Shown: positions 5,564-12,058, numbered from the stretch's first letter. The stretch is 12,921 bases of DNA from Dehalococcoidia bacterium (GCA_030606765.1 JAUWFX010000033.1:1-12921); one strand, 5' to 3'. Made by a program: numbers and translations. Notes: generated from the sequence alone by a model not told the origin.

Positions 5564-7069
5564 ATGCGTAAAAAATTGCTATTAATAATTGCTCTGACTA
5601 TTCTCGTGGCTTTAGCTTTAGTTGGCTGTGGTGGGGGGGGATCGCCATGTCCTTCGACGCTTACTATACTTTCGATAACCGAGGGTGATGTATCCGTAAT
5701 GAACGCAGGTACGGACGATTGGATAGAGGCGGAGGTCGAGATGGAGCTAGAAGTCGGAGATACCATAAAGACCGGCAATAATTCTGGCGCTGACATTACT
5801 TTTTTTGACGGCAGCACTATGGAACTGGAGGCGAGCACCGAGATCGAGATTATTTCACTCGATCTTGTCTGTGACACTGGTGTCACAACCATTACTCTTG
5901 AGCAGACAATAGGGACCACCATAAGCCGCGTGACAAAGCTTCTCGACCCAGCATCTGGCTATGAGGTCGAAACTCCAACCGGTGTAGCGGGGGTGAGGGG
6001 TAGTATCCTGATAGTTACCGTTGGCGGAAATGGCACAACTTTGATAACAAATGAGGAAGGGAATATATATGCCATTGGGCAGGGAGTGGAACTGCAGATA
6101 CCCGAGGGGCGAACAGGTATTATTGTATCCGGTCAGCAGCCTGAGCTCATGAATGATCCCCCGGTGGCAGAGGACGATGCCGCCACTACCGATGAGGACA
6201 ATCCAGTAACTGTTGCCGCTCCAGGAGTCCTGAGCAATGATTCCTACCCCGACGTTGGTGATACCTTAACTATAGCCTCAGTGAATACGAGCGAGACTGT
6301 AGGTGCAGTCACCGCTTGGGGTGCGGATGGCTCCTTCACCTATGATCCTGATGGACAATTCGAATATCTGCAGGCTGGCAACGCAACCACCGATAGCTTC
6401 ACCTACACGATATCCGATGGCAATGGCGGCAACGATACTGCCACTGTGACCATTACCATTAATGGTGTCAACGACCCACCGGTGGCAGTAGCTGATAATG
6501 CTACTACATTGGAGAATACCCCGGTCACCATCGATGTCCTGAATAACGACTCCGATGTCGACGGTGATACACTGACTGTGGAGTCGGTAACGCAAGGGAC
6601 TAATGGCTCGGTCGCCAATAATGGCGGCAATGTCACCTACACCCCAGCCATTGGCTTCAATGGTACCGACAGCTTTAACTATACCGTAAGCGATGGTAAC
6701 GGCGGTACCGATACAGCTACCGTTACCGTCAACATTACCGTCACTGAAACGCCTGCCAGTATTAATGTTCAAATAGATACGGGGCCGACGGCTTCAATAT
6801 TTATTTGGGATGATACCACTGACTGGTGGGCTATAGACGAGGATACTGGAGAGGAAGTAGATGGGACTAATCACGAAACATCTAATACCATTACTGTTGC
6901 TGCGGGTCATTATTATTACGTCTGGGTAGAGGCGGCAGACCTCATATACTATGTAAAGCATTGTCCTAAGGATTGGATCATCACATCTGCTCCTCAAGGT
7001 GATCATGAGGCTGCCTATGGATATTCAGCCACAGGCTCGCTCGACCCAATTCATTTTAGTCGCGAATAG
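5564..7069 (+). CDS. FecR-domain lipoprotein with two cadherin-like repeats
   Basis: A 501-residue exported lipoprotein. Signal segment 4-20 and lipobox LVGC (19-22) with lipidated Cys22. A FecR domain spans about 32-190: the ITEGDVSV opening, a Glu/Asp-rich loop, and the hallmark ETPTGVAGVRGS (135-146). Two tandem cadherin-like Ig repeats begin at NDPPVAEDD (about 197) and NDPPVAVAD (303). Both carry NDS-VGDTLT or NDSDVDGDTLT calcium-type acidic motifs and end in SDGNGG-DTATVT. An aromatic-rich domain (about 398-501) with two Cys follows. Probably an envelope sensor or adhesive scaffold. FecR proteins next to CHASE2 cyclases recur in bacteria, so it likely works with the cyclase 3' of it. 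Strong ribosome site AAGGAG, 7 nt before ATG. A run of eight G follows the lipid Cys codon. Confidence 0.9.
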   Translation: MRKKLLLIIALTILVALALVGCGGGGSPCPSTLTILSITEGDVSVMNAGTDDWIEAEVEMELEVGDTIKTGNNSGADITFFDGSTMELEASTEIEIISLDLVCDTGVTTITLEQTIGTTISRVTKLLDPASGYEVETPTGVAGVRGSILIVTVGGNGTTLITNEEGNIYAIGQGVELQIPEGRTGIIVSGQQPELMNDPPVAEDDAATTDEDNPVTVAAPGVLSNDSYPDVGDTLTIASVNTSETVGAVTAWGADGSFTYDPDGQFEYLQAGNATTDSFTYTISDGNGGNDTATVTITINGVNDPPVAVADNATTLENTPVTIDVLNNDSDVDGDTLTVESVTQGTNGSVANNGGNVTYTPAIGFNGTDSFNYTVSDGNGGTDTATVTVNITVTETPASINVQIDTGPTASIFIWDDTTDWWAIDEDTGEEVDGTNHETSNTITVAAGHYYYVWVEAADLIYYVKHCPKDWIITSAPQGDHEAAYGYSATGSLDPIHFSRE

Positions 7070-7192
7070 AAGGGGTTAGCTGAGTTGCCGGACTATTGTT
7101 AATACCTTTCCCAGCTTGGTTGTATCAAGATAAGAGCAGTATATTATGATGGCAAGGCCGTCTTAAAAGTCCGCGACGAGAAACAGATACCT

Positions 7193-7197
7193 GGAGG
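7193..7197 (+). promoter_or_regulatory. Ribosome-binding-like GGAGG upstream of the cyclase
   Basis: GGAGG stands 9 nt before an in-frame ATT (7207-7209). There is no other strong site near GTG 7288. If used, translation begins at ATT and adds 27 residues, including a very basic stretch. Confidence 0.4.
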
Positions 7198-7287
7198 CGA
7201 ATCGAGATTACAGCCAATTCGTTATCCAAGCGTAAAAGAACTAGACGCCAACGTAAGCGCCTTTATCACACCCTGGTACTCGTAGGG

Positions 7288-9093
7288 GTGGGTTGCCTTT
7301 TTACACTTGTAGCTCTGCTGGTTCAACCATTCTATAGCGTCAATTTGTGGTTGTCAGACCAGCTTTTCACCTCTCAACCCCCTTCTCCTAATATTGTTAT
7401 CGCTGGTATCGATGACGATACCCTTGATACTTATGGACGGTGGGCAGAGTGGCCACGCAGTCTCCATGCCCAGGCTATCGATAACCTGAGCCAAGCTGGA
7501 GCCAAGGTAATCGGCTTTGATGTCATCTTCGCCGATAGTTCCTCCGATGATGAATTGCTGGCAACAGCAATGGACCAAGCGGATAATATCGCCCTGGCTG
7601 CCGTGGGTACTCAACTTGTCTCTCAGGCTAATGCTGAGATTACCTATGATAATTTCCTATTACCGATAGATTCTCTAGAACAGGCTGCCAGTAACATTGG
7701 ACATGTCAATGTAATTCCCGATGGCGATGGCACGGTAAGGCGACTACCATTGATTGTTAAGTCAAGCTCAGGACAGGTCTACCCCTCATTGACCCTGGCT
7801 GTACTTTACAGGTTGTTCTCCATGCCCCTACCACATGAATATCTGCTCGAAAATGGTACCGTTAACTTGTTGGCTCGTGATATTCCAGTTGATACTTCCT
7901 ACTTTCTACGCATCAATTTTTCCGCCGATATTGGACAACGACCATATATCTCCTATGGTGATATTATCAGTGGCGACTTTGACCCGTCGCTGGTCAACAA
8001 CAAGATAGTATTGATTGGGATGACCGCTACCGGTGAACCTGACACCTGGGCAATCCCCACCTCAGTTAGCAACGTTCCTGGAGTTTTTATACACGCTGGT
8101 GCCATGGATACCATCCTCACAGCACGTTTCCTGACAGAGCCTGGCACCATCATCACGCTAATGATTATGCTGCTGCTAGTTGGCATCACTGCCTTTGCCT
8201 TGCCCCGGTGTGGGACCTGGTACTGGACCGACATAGCTAAGGGGGCGGGAATAACCGTAGGCTTATTTGTCGCTTACCTGGTAGCCGGCTTCTTTGCTTT
8301 CGATAGAGGATATATCCTGTGTCTATTTTATCCCCTGTTGCTACTACCAATAGTCTATGTCGGCAACATTCTTTACATGGTCGTTAGTGAGCAGTCGGAT
8401 AAACGGTTTGTCAAAGAGCTTTTTGGTAGATATATTTCGCCCCAAATAGCCAAGGAGATAGTCAGTCGAGCGGATGCTGGGGACCTTCATCTCGGCGGCC
8501 AGCAAAGGGAGGTAAGTGTGCTCTTTGCTGATATCCGTAACTTTACCCGGATAAGTGAGCAGTTGCCCCCTGAAGCTATAGTGAAAATGCTCAATACTTA
8601 CTTATCAGCTGTGACCGATGCAGTAGTACAACATGATGGCATAGTTAACAAGTTTGGCGGCGATAATATCATGGCAGTATGGAACGCGCCGCAATCTCAG
8701 TCAGAGCACGCATTGCTGGCAGTAAAGGCAGCGTGGCAAGCACAGCAGAAAGTTGCTGAACTACAGCAAAGCGATAGCCAGCGGCTCCCGGTGCAATTCG
8801 GCATTGGCATTAACACCGGTACAGCCTTAGCCGGTAATATAGGCTCGGTTGGACGCACCGAATATACCGTCATCGGAGATTCCATTAACATTGCCTCACG
8901 CATTTGTAGCAGCGCCCCCGGCGGTGAAGTCTGGATCGGTGCTGAGACGTATAATCAAACAAAAGATTATATAGAAACCGAGGAACTCAAGTCACAGAGT
9001 TTTAAGGGGAAAGCAGCACCCGTTATAGTATATCGAGTAACTGCGTGGCGCTCTATGACCCCTCAGAATAAAAGTAGGCCCTCGCCTTCCTGA
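7288..9093 (+). CDS. CHASE2-domain membrane adenylate cyclase (class III)
   Basis: Makes cAMP from ATP in response to an extracytoplasmic signal. The 601 residues from GTG 7288 comprise an N-terminal membrane segment, an extracellular CHASE2 domain (about 30-282, with NIVIAGIDDDTL, GAKVIGFDVIF and NKIVLIGMTA), three membrane helices (about 287-305, 318-338, 341-363), and a class III cyclase domain (about 405-585). Catalytic residues are complete: metal Asp415 (FADIRNFT) and Asp459 (KFGGDN), Lys455 and Asp531 (YTVIGDSIN) for adenine, Asn534 and Arg538 for the transition state. The Lys/Asp pair predicts cAMP, not cGMP. The frame is open upstream to 7150 without ATG, GTG or TTG; the added sequence is a basic head plus the missing half of the first helix, so the true start is probably upstream (ATT 7207 with GGAGG) or was lost. 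It follows FecR on the same strand. Confidence 0.93.
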   Translation: MGCLFTLVALLVQPFYSVNLWLSDQLFTSQPPSPNIVIAGIDDDTLDTYGRWAEWPRSLHAQAIDNLSQAGAKVIGFDVIFADSSSDDELLATAMDQADNIALAAVGTQLVSQANAEITYDNFLLPIDSLEQAASNIGHVNVIPDGDGTVRRLPLIVKSSSGQVYPSLTLAVLYRLFSMPLPHEYLLENGTVNLLARDIPVDTSYFLRINFSADIGQRPYISYGDIISGDFDPSLVNNKIVLIGMTATGEPDTWAIPTSVSNVPGVFIHAGAMDTILTARFLTEPGTIITLMIMLLLVGITAFALPRCGTWYWTDIAKGAGITVGLFVAYLVAGFFAFDRGYILCLFYPLLLLPIVYVGNILYMVVSEQSDKRFVKELFGRYISPQIAKEIVSRADAGDLHLGGQQREVSVLFADIRNFTRISEQLPPEAIVKMLNTYLSAVTDAVVQHDGIVNKFGGDNIMAVWNAPQSQSEHALLAVKAAWQAQQKVAELQQSDSQRLPVQFGIGINTGTALAGNIGSVGRTEYTVIGDSINIASRICSSAPGGEVWIGAETYNQTKDYIETEELKSQSFKGKAAPVIVYRVTAWRSMTPQNKSRPSPS

Positions 9094-9150
9094 TGTCCAC
9101 CCTTCCCTTTAAGGAGAGTCTCCCGGATAAGCCTCTCTAGGTCAACAAGC

Positions 9151-9166
9151 TTGATTAGATAATCAA
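9151..9166. other. Short palindrome between convergent genes
   Basis: TTGATTA-GA-TAATCAA, perfect 7-bp arms, in the 96-bp gap between the cyclase and methyltransferase ends. FNR sites have a 4-nt centre between TTGAT and ATCAA; here it is 6, so it is not a standard FNR box. It may be a weak shared hairpin. Nothing else is seen in 9094-9189. Confidence 0.35.
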
Positions 9167-9189
9167 AAGTCGTGAAACAGCAAGCGTGC

Positions 9190-9873
9190 TCACCTGCGTT
9201 TCTTAAGCGTAATCTTCATCCAGATATCTGTTAGCGCCATCTGGTAGCTGCCTTTGAATGCCGTTTGCTCTAGGATATCCTTAATTACAGTCCGGTATTC
9301 TTCCCCGGTGAAACCATGTAGTGTAGAGACTCTGTATCCAAGCCGGCTAACCAGGAACCCATATTTCTCACTCATTTTTCTTCTATCAGCCCGGTTGTTG
9401 AAAACTTCGGGACACCCATCGTATATCCAGGCTTCCCTGCCGGTTTTTAGAACACGATAACAGTCATCGAACACCATGCGTGGTGTCTTCCAATGGTGCG
9501 AAGCGCCCGTACTAACCACAAGGTCTATCGAGTTATCCTTGAAAGGGAGTTTGGCCGCATTGCCAAACACAAATCGAGCATTATCAACGCCTTTTGCATG
9601 GCGTCTTGCAATCTTGACCATTTGCCTGCCGAGGTCTATGCCATAGACCTGTAGGCCGGGTGACTTCTTGGCAATCTCTATTGACAAATAGCCTGTTCCC
9701 GAACCTAAATCAAGAATAGTCCCGTTTCCCATCTTTTCCACTATGTCATTAGCTATCTTTGTTTCAGGCTTTCGAAGAACTTTTGCCACCGTCGCATTGT
9801 AGAATATGGCACCAGGGGTTGGGATTGCTTCAGGCTTCCTCAGTAAATCCTTGATGAATCTTGTTAGAGACAT
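9190..9873 (-). CDS. Class I SAM-dependent methyltransferase
   Basis: 227 residues with the Rossmann methyltransferase core. Motif I is ILDLGSGTG (53-61), the ribose-binding acidic residue is Asp80 (YGIDL), adenine-side NAAKLPF is at 105-111, and the post-motif strand IDLVVSTGASHHW (116-128) is like UbiE/Methyltransf_11 proteins acting on small molecules. The C-terminal part (VSTLHGFTGEEYRTVI) does not reveal the acceptor. ATG 9873 is chosen over ATG 9879 because GAGGA (9880-9884) gives a 6-nt spacing for the former and none for the latter. It is a single gene, convergent with the cyclase, and its start region overlaps the opposite-strand ORF fragment, so the insertion or joining point may lie just here. 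Confidence 0.9.
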   Translation of the reverse strand: MSLTRFIKDLLRKPEAIPTPGAIFYNATVAKVLRKPETKIANDIVEKMGNGTILDLGSGTGYLSIEIAKKSPGLQVYGIDLGRQMVKIARRHAKGVDNARFVFGNAAKLPFKDNSIDLVVSTGASHHWKTPRMVFDDCYRVLKTGREAWIYDGCPEVFNNRADRRKMSEKYGFLVSRLGYRVSTLHGFTGEEYRTVIKDILEQTAFKGSYQMALTDIWMKITLKKRR

Positions 9874-10190
9874 GCTCATTCCTCGAGCAAGATGTCGCTG
9901 AAATCACGCCACAATGGGAGGAAGATTATAATCCGCCCCAAGAAAGCAGGCAAGCGCGGTATTTGAGCAGATATTTAAGCGGGGAAGGTTTTGAGAGGTA
10001 CTATTTTAGTAAAGGTTGGGTGTTCCCCGGCTGGATAGGCTTCTCTCAATGGATTAAAAAGGAGTTTGGCATTTATCCACCAAGAGAGATGTTGGTTGAG
10101 TTAGGGAGGATGAGCAAGAATGAGCGGGAAGAGCATCTGTGGTTTGGGTTGTATTCATGGGAAAGGAAACGTATTAAAGGGAGTAATTAG
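9861..10190 (+). CDS. Hypothetical ORF, probably the 3' remnant of a gene
   Basis: Not recognised. The frame is open from 9858 to 10190. The only early start is TTG 9861, without a ribosome site and inside the 5' end of the opposite-strand methyltransferase. The 109 residues look protein-like after about residue 12: charged and aromatic-rich, with GWVFPGWIGFSQWIKKEF (about 57-74) and a Lys/Arg-rich end. This suggests a gene tail whose front was removed when the present junction formed. It could also be a spurious ORF. Confidence 0.4.
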   Translation: MLETCSFLEQDVAEITPQWEEDYNPPQESRQARYLSRYLSGEGFERYYFSKGWVFPGWIGFSQWIKKEFGIYPPREMLVELGRMSKNEREEHLWFGLYSWERKRIKGSN

Positions 10191-10325
10191 AATACTACTA
10201 TGCTGGAACGGTCCTAAGCGGCTTTGTGCCGGTCTTAATTCGGTCAAGTTTATTTCTAGTGGGTGAATTTGAACATAATATGGGAAATGGTGCAAGATAC
10301 GACATAGGTTGTGACACAAGAACTA

Positions 10326-10354
10326 TTGACAAAAATAGTATAGTGTACTATAAT
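10326..10354 (+). promoter_or_regulatory. Full-consensus sigma-70 promoter
   Basis: TTGACA (10326-10331), 17-nt spacer, TATAAT (10349-10354): all twelve bases match consensus. The predicted start is G10361. The spacer and -10 box are covered by the inverted repeat TATAGT-GT-ACTATA (10339-10352), a likely repressor site. No gene follows on this strand; the transcript should end at the terminator 60 nt on. Confidence 0.85.
10339..10352. promoter_or_regulatory. Putative operator over the small-RNA promoter
   Basis: TATAGT-GT-ACTATA, 6-bp arms, with two further outer pairs beyond one mismatch (10336-10355). It overlaps the -10 box, so a bound protein would block RNA polymerase. The binder is unknown; the winged-helix-like protein nearby is one candidate. 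Confidence 0.4.
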
Positions 10355-10360
10355 ACTATC

Positions 10361-10424
10361 GTATCAAACTGAGGGATAAGCTAATAGGTGAGAGTCCTAT
10401 TGGTTTATCCCTTATCTTTTTTCT
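10361..10424 (+). ncRNA. Predicted small RNA, about 60 nt
   Basis: Defined by the consensus promoter at 10326-10354 and the terminator at 10373-10426. The product would be a 12-nt single-stranded head, one 16-bp hairpin with the 7-nt loop TGAGAGT, and a U tail. No start codon with a ribosome site lies in it. Its end meets the stop codon of the convergent NYN gene (10412-10414), so it overlaps that gene's mRNA 3' end in antisense by roughly 10 nt, more with read-through. Could be a regulatory or guide-like RNA of the neighbouring module, an antisense RNA, or a strong promoter shut off by attenuation. No match to a known RNA family is recognised. Confidence 0.55.
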
Positions 10425-10426
10425 AG
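10373..10426 (+). terminator. Strong intrinsic terminator
   Basis: Stem 10373-10388 (GGGATAAGCTAATAGG) pairs with 10396-10411 over 16 unbroken positions, two of them G-U, with loop 10389-10395; TTATCTTTTTTCT follows. The T-rich side is on the plus strand. In the other direction only TCAGTTTGA follows, so it is a poorer terminator for the minus-strand operon whose last stop it touches. Confidence 0.85.
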
Positions 10427-10873
10427 TTCCGTCCTATAATTGCTCAGAAATTCAATCTTTGTATTAGCAGCCTTTCTTAGTTTACGTGAACAGCCTTGGT
10501 TACACGGTGCTAATACCAATTTTAGTTTGTCTTTTGATTCTAAGTATTTTACTAATTCAATGAAGTGCTTGTCACTGCTAATTATTATGGCTTTATCATA
10601 TTCATTGATATCCCACTTGGCTTGCTTGATAAGATATTCATCTAAGTTATTGGCAACTTCGTGCTTCAAAACGTAGCCATTTTCCTTGAGTTTTTGATAT
10701 ATGTCGCTGTTTTTCAAGCGATAGCCAACAAAGTAATAAGCTATCGTAATATTATGTCTCTTTCTCAGGAAACGGCGCAATTTTCGGTAGTCCATTTTCC
10801 AATTCATGTGTTCGTAAGTTAAATGTAGGTTGCTACCGTCTATGAATGCGTAGTTGTTTGGTTCTTTATACAT
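10412..10873 (-). CDS. NYN-domain (PIN-like, LabA/DUF88 type) putative ribonuclease
   Basis: 153 residues, a single NYN domain. This PIN-like fold commonly cuts RNA with Mg2+ held by a few Asp residues. Visible: FIDGSNLH with Asp12 (and Asn15), a central KWDIN with Asp88, and IIISSDKHF with Asp101, followed by a strand KLKLVLAP and a final hydrophobic segment. In many relatives the third motif reads SGDSDF; here the second Asp is replaced by His103, so the active site may be altered. It is second in the operon after the winged-helix-like gene (8-nt gap) and abuts the terminator of the convergent small RNA. The target RNA is unknown; defence, toxin-like or RNA-processing roles are possible. 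Confidence 0.85.
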   Translation of the reverse strand: MYKEPNNYAFIDGSNLHLTYEHMNWKMDYRKLRRFLRKRHNITIAYYFVGYRLKNSDIYQKLKENGYVLKHEVANNLDEYLIKQAKWDINEYDKAIIISSDKHFIELVKYLESKDKLKLVLAPCNQGCSRKLRKAANTKIEFLSNYRTELEKR

Positions 10874-10881
10874 CGAGTGCT

Positions 10882-11673
10882 TTATTGGCTCTCCTCTTCT
10901 GTTTCTTCGATAAGGTCATGTTCGCTTTCTAACTTTTGCCGCTTGCCCTGTATCCTGGCTATTGTGCCTAGAGCATCCCAAACGGTTTTGAATTCGGTGT
11001 CATCCAAATCTGCAATATCTCGTACAGATACTGTTAGTAACCCACCAGGTGTTTCGGCGCGTGGTGATTCGAAAGGCTGCCTTGGTGCTGGTGTGAGCTT
11101 CGTAGGTGGTGTGTCCGTTTGAAGGATTTGAGTGGTTGCAGTTATCTCAGTTAATAGATAAGTTTTATCACCGGCTGTTTGTAGTAGCCCTGCTTCGCGT
11201 GCTGAATCCATTAGAATCCTTTCCGCTTCAGCGGTTCTATTGCTTTCAACACCAAATTCGCGCTCAAGTATATTCCTAAAGGGTTGACTCGGCGGTAAAG
11301 GTTGTCCCTTAAACTTAGTTGCGACTGCGTTAAAGAGAGGAATTGTCATAAAGGAATCCATAATCTTTCTTTTCTTCTCTTCTTCAGTTGTAGGTTTTAG
11401 TATCGCCTTTGCAAGAGGAGTAGTGGATAACATGTCCCTTTCTTTAGTTAGCAGGCTGAATTGCCGGGCCGTAAGTGTTTTTAATTTGAACCCGCTACTT
11501 TTGGCTGAGACACCAAGAGATATCGCAAGAGTTACTTCAGAAAGTCGACCAGCTCCTTCAAACTCGACCTTTTCGGTAATTTGGCGTGCTATTCCGAAGT
11601 CATAAGAGGGGAATTTATACCTAGAACGCACAGGGCGTTTGCGGGGTCTTTTAGCTTGTTGTTCTTCGGTCAT
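10882..11673 (-). CDS. Unknown protein with winged-helix-like tandem, possibly DUF5343-related
   Basis: 263 residues. A Lys/Arg-rich head (1-20), then about 20-180 with FPSYDFGIARQITEKVE, a segment SAKSSGFKLKTLTARQFSLL (56-75) typical of a winged helix, LSTTPLAKAIL (82-92), an EREFGV-AEAERILMDSAREAGLL stretch (137-164) that looks like a second helical/winged unit, and a Pro-rich linker (about 185-210) leading to an acidic tail. I recall similar uncharacterised proteins of the DUF5343 kind; nucleic-acid binding is likely but unproven. The frame continues upstream to TTG 11763, but ATG 11673 is chosen: GGAGG lies 5 nt before it, and a full-consensus promoter lies within the apparent upstream extension. 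It heads an operon with the NYN gene. Confidence 0.75.
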   Translation of the reverse strand: MTEEQQAKRPRKRPVRSRYKFPSYDFGIARQITEKVEFEGAGRLSEVTLAISLGVSAKSSGFKLKTLTARQFSLLTKERDMLSTTPLAKAILKPTTEEEKKRKIMDSFMTIPLFNAVATKFKGQPLPPSQPFRNILEREFGVESNRTAEAERILMDSAREAGLLQTAGDKTYLLTEITATTQILQTDTPPTKLTPAPRQPFESPRAETPGGLLTVSVRDIADLDDTEFKTVWDALGTIARIQGKRQKLESEHDLIEETEEESQ

Positions 11674-11678
11674 TTTCG

Positions 11679-11683
11679 CCTCC
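11679..11683 (-). promoter_or_regulatory. Ribosome binding site that sets the start of the winged-helix-like gene
   Basis: GGAGG on the minus strand, 5 nt (CGAAA) before ATG 11673. Confidence 0.75.
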
Positions 11684-11712
11684 ATTTGTGAAATATTTAT
11701 TGATTCAAGAAT

Positions 11713-11741
11713 ATTATAAACTATCTTTTTTATCTTGTCAA
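11713..11741 (-). promoter_or_regulatory. Full-consensus sigma-70 promoter of the winged-helix/NYN operon
   Basis: On the minus strand TTGACA (11736-11741), 17-nt spacer, TATAAT (11713-11718). The predicted start is near 11706, giving a leader of about 33 nt. It shows that the ORF part before 11673 is not coding. Confidence 0.85.
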
Positions 11742-11973
11742 GTTTTCTTTTGCCCATTTTCAAAGAATTTTATAAGGACAAATTTTGGTGTTGCATTCAG
11801 GAAACAGTTGTCAAGATGGTTGGAATAAGCTTCCTTTAGAAGGAGAGGAAGTAGGTGTGTTCTTGGGCAGTTTGGTGTGTTTTCAGAATTTGTACATTGA
11901 TTTTGTCCTTTGTGCGGTGTATCATTTTGCTGAAGAAAGGAGGCAAGCGGTCGCCGCCTTTTCTACAAGCTAT
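11742..11973. other. Gene-poor stretch at the right island edge
   Basis: Together with the operon leader and the tRNA repeat this leaves about 470 bp without a gene. One plus-strand frame stays open, but it has no ribosome site and ends inside the tRNA remnant, so I do not call it. The only structure seen is the imperfect hairpin at 11936-11961. Confidence 0.5.
11936..11961 (+). terminator. Imperfect hairpin before the tRNA remnant
   Basis: AAAGG-A-GGC pairs with GCC-G-CCTTT around an 8-nt loop, with one internal mismatch, followed by TCTAC. Terminator-like on the plus strand but weak. Confidence 0.3.
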
Positions 11974-12020
11974 ATGGGGTTCAGGTGGTCGGAGGTTCAA
12001 ATCCTCTCACCCCGACTTTG
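11974..12020 (+). repeat. Right direct repeat (attR-like), orphan tRNA-Pro 3' half
   Basis: A 47-bp perfect copy of 2505-2551: anticodon loop, variable region, T arm, 3' acceptor strand and ACTTTG. No matching 5' half lies upstream (the flank reads CAAGCTAT), so no tRNA can form. It is the probable original 3' end of the tRNA gene displaced by insertion. Confidence 0.9.
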
Positions 12021-12038
12021 AACTGAGAATAAAGTGAC

Positions 12039-12058
12039 TAGGCCACTTGATTGGCCTA
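12039..12058 (+). terminator. Second copy of the post-tRNA hairpin
   Basis: TAGGCCA/TGGCCTA, 7-bp stem with loop CTTGAT, at the same distance from the tRNA sequence as 2569-2590. The two copies differ in the loop and flanks but keep the stem. Confidence 0.4.

Larger units (their letters stand above)
2505..12020. mobile_element. Candidate genomic island bounded by tRNA-Pro 3'-half repeats
   Basis: The boundaries are the two 47-bp perfect direct repeats (2505-2551 and 11974-12020). The left copy completes a functional tRNA; the right one is an orphan 3' half. Elements using tyrosine recombinases often restore the tRNA they enter and leave this asymmetric pattern, and a crossover edge at the anticodon loop is one of their known positions. 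The cargo of about 9.4 kb mixes signalling genes, a small inverted-repeat element, an ORF fragment and an RNA-type module. No integrase, excisionase or replication gene is visible, so the element would be degenerate, mobilised in trans, or the repeat arose by another route. The boundary repeat is certain; the island reading is inference. Confidence 0.5.

Noticed and set aside
5870..5887. TGTGACAC-TG-GTGTCACA, a perfect palindrome resembling a CRP site
   Set aside because: It lies well inside the FecR coding sequence and the TGTGA and TCACA halves are 8 nt apart rather than 6.
7102..7282. An open frame of about 60 codons before the cyclase, in another phase
   Set aside because: It has no start codon with a ribosome site and no recognised motif; the cyclase frame there gives a more sensible basic head and membrane helix.
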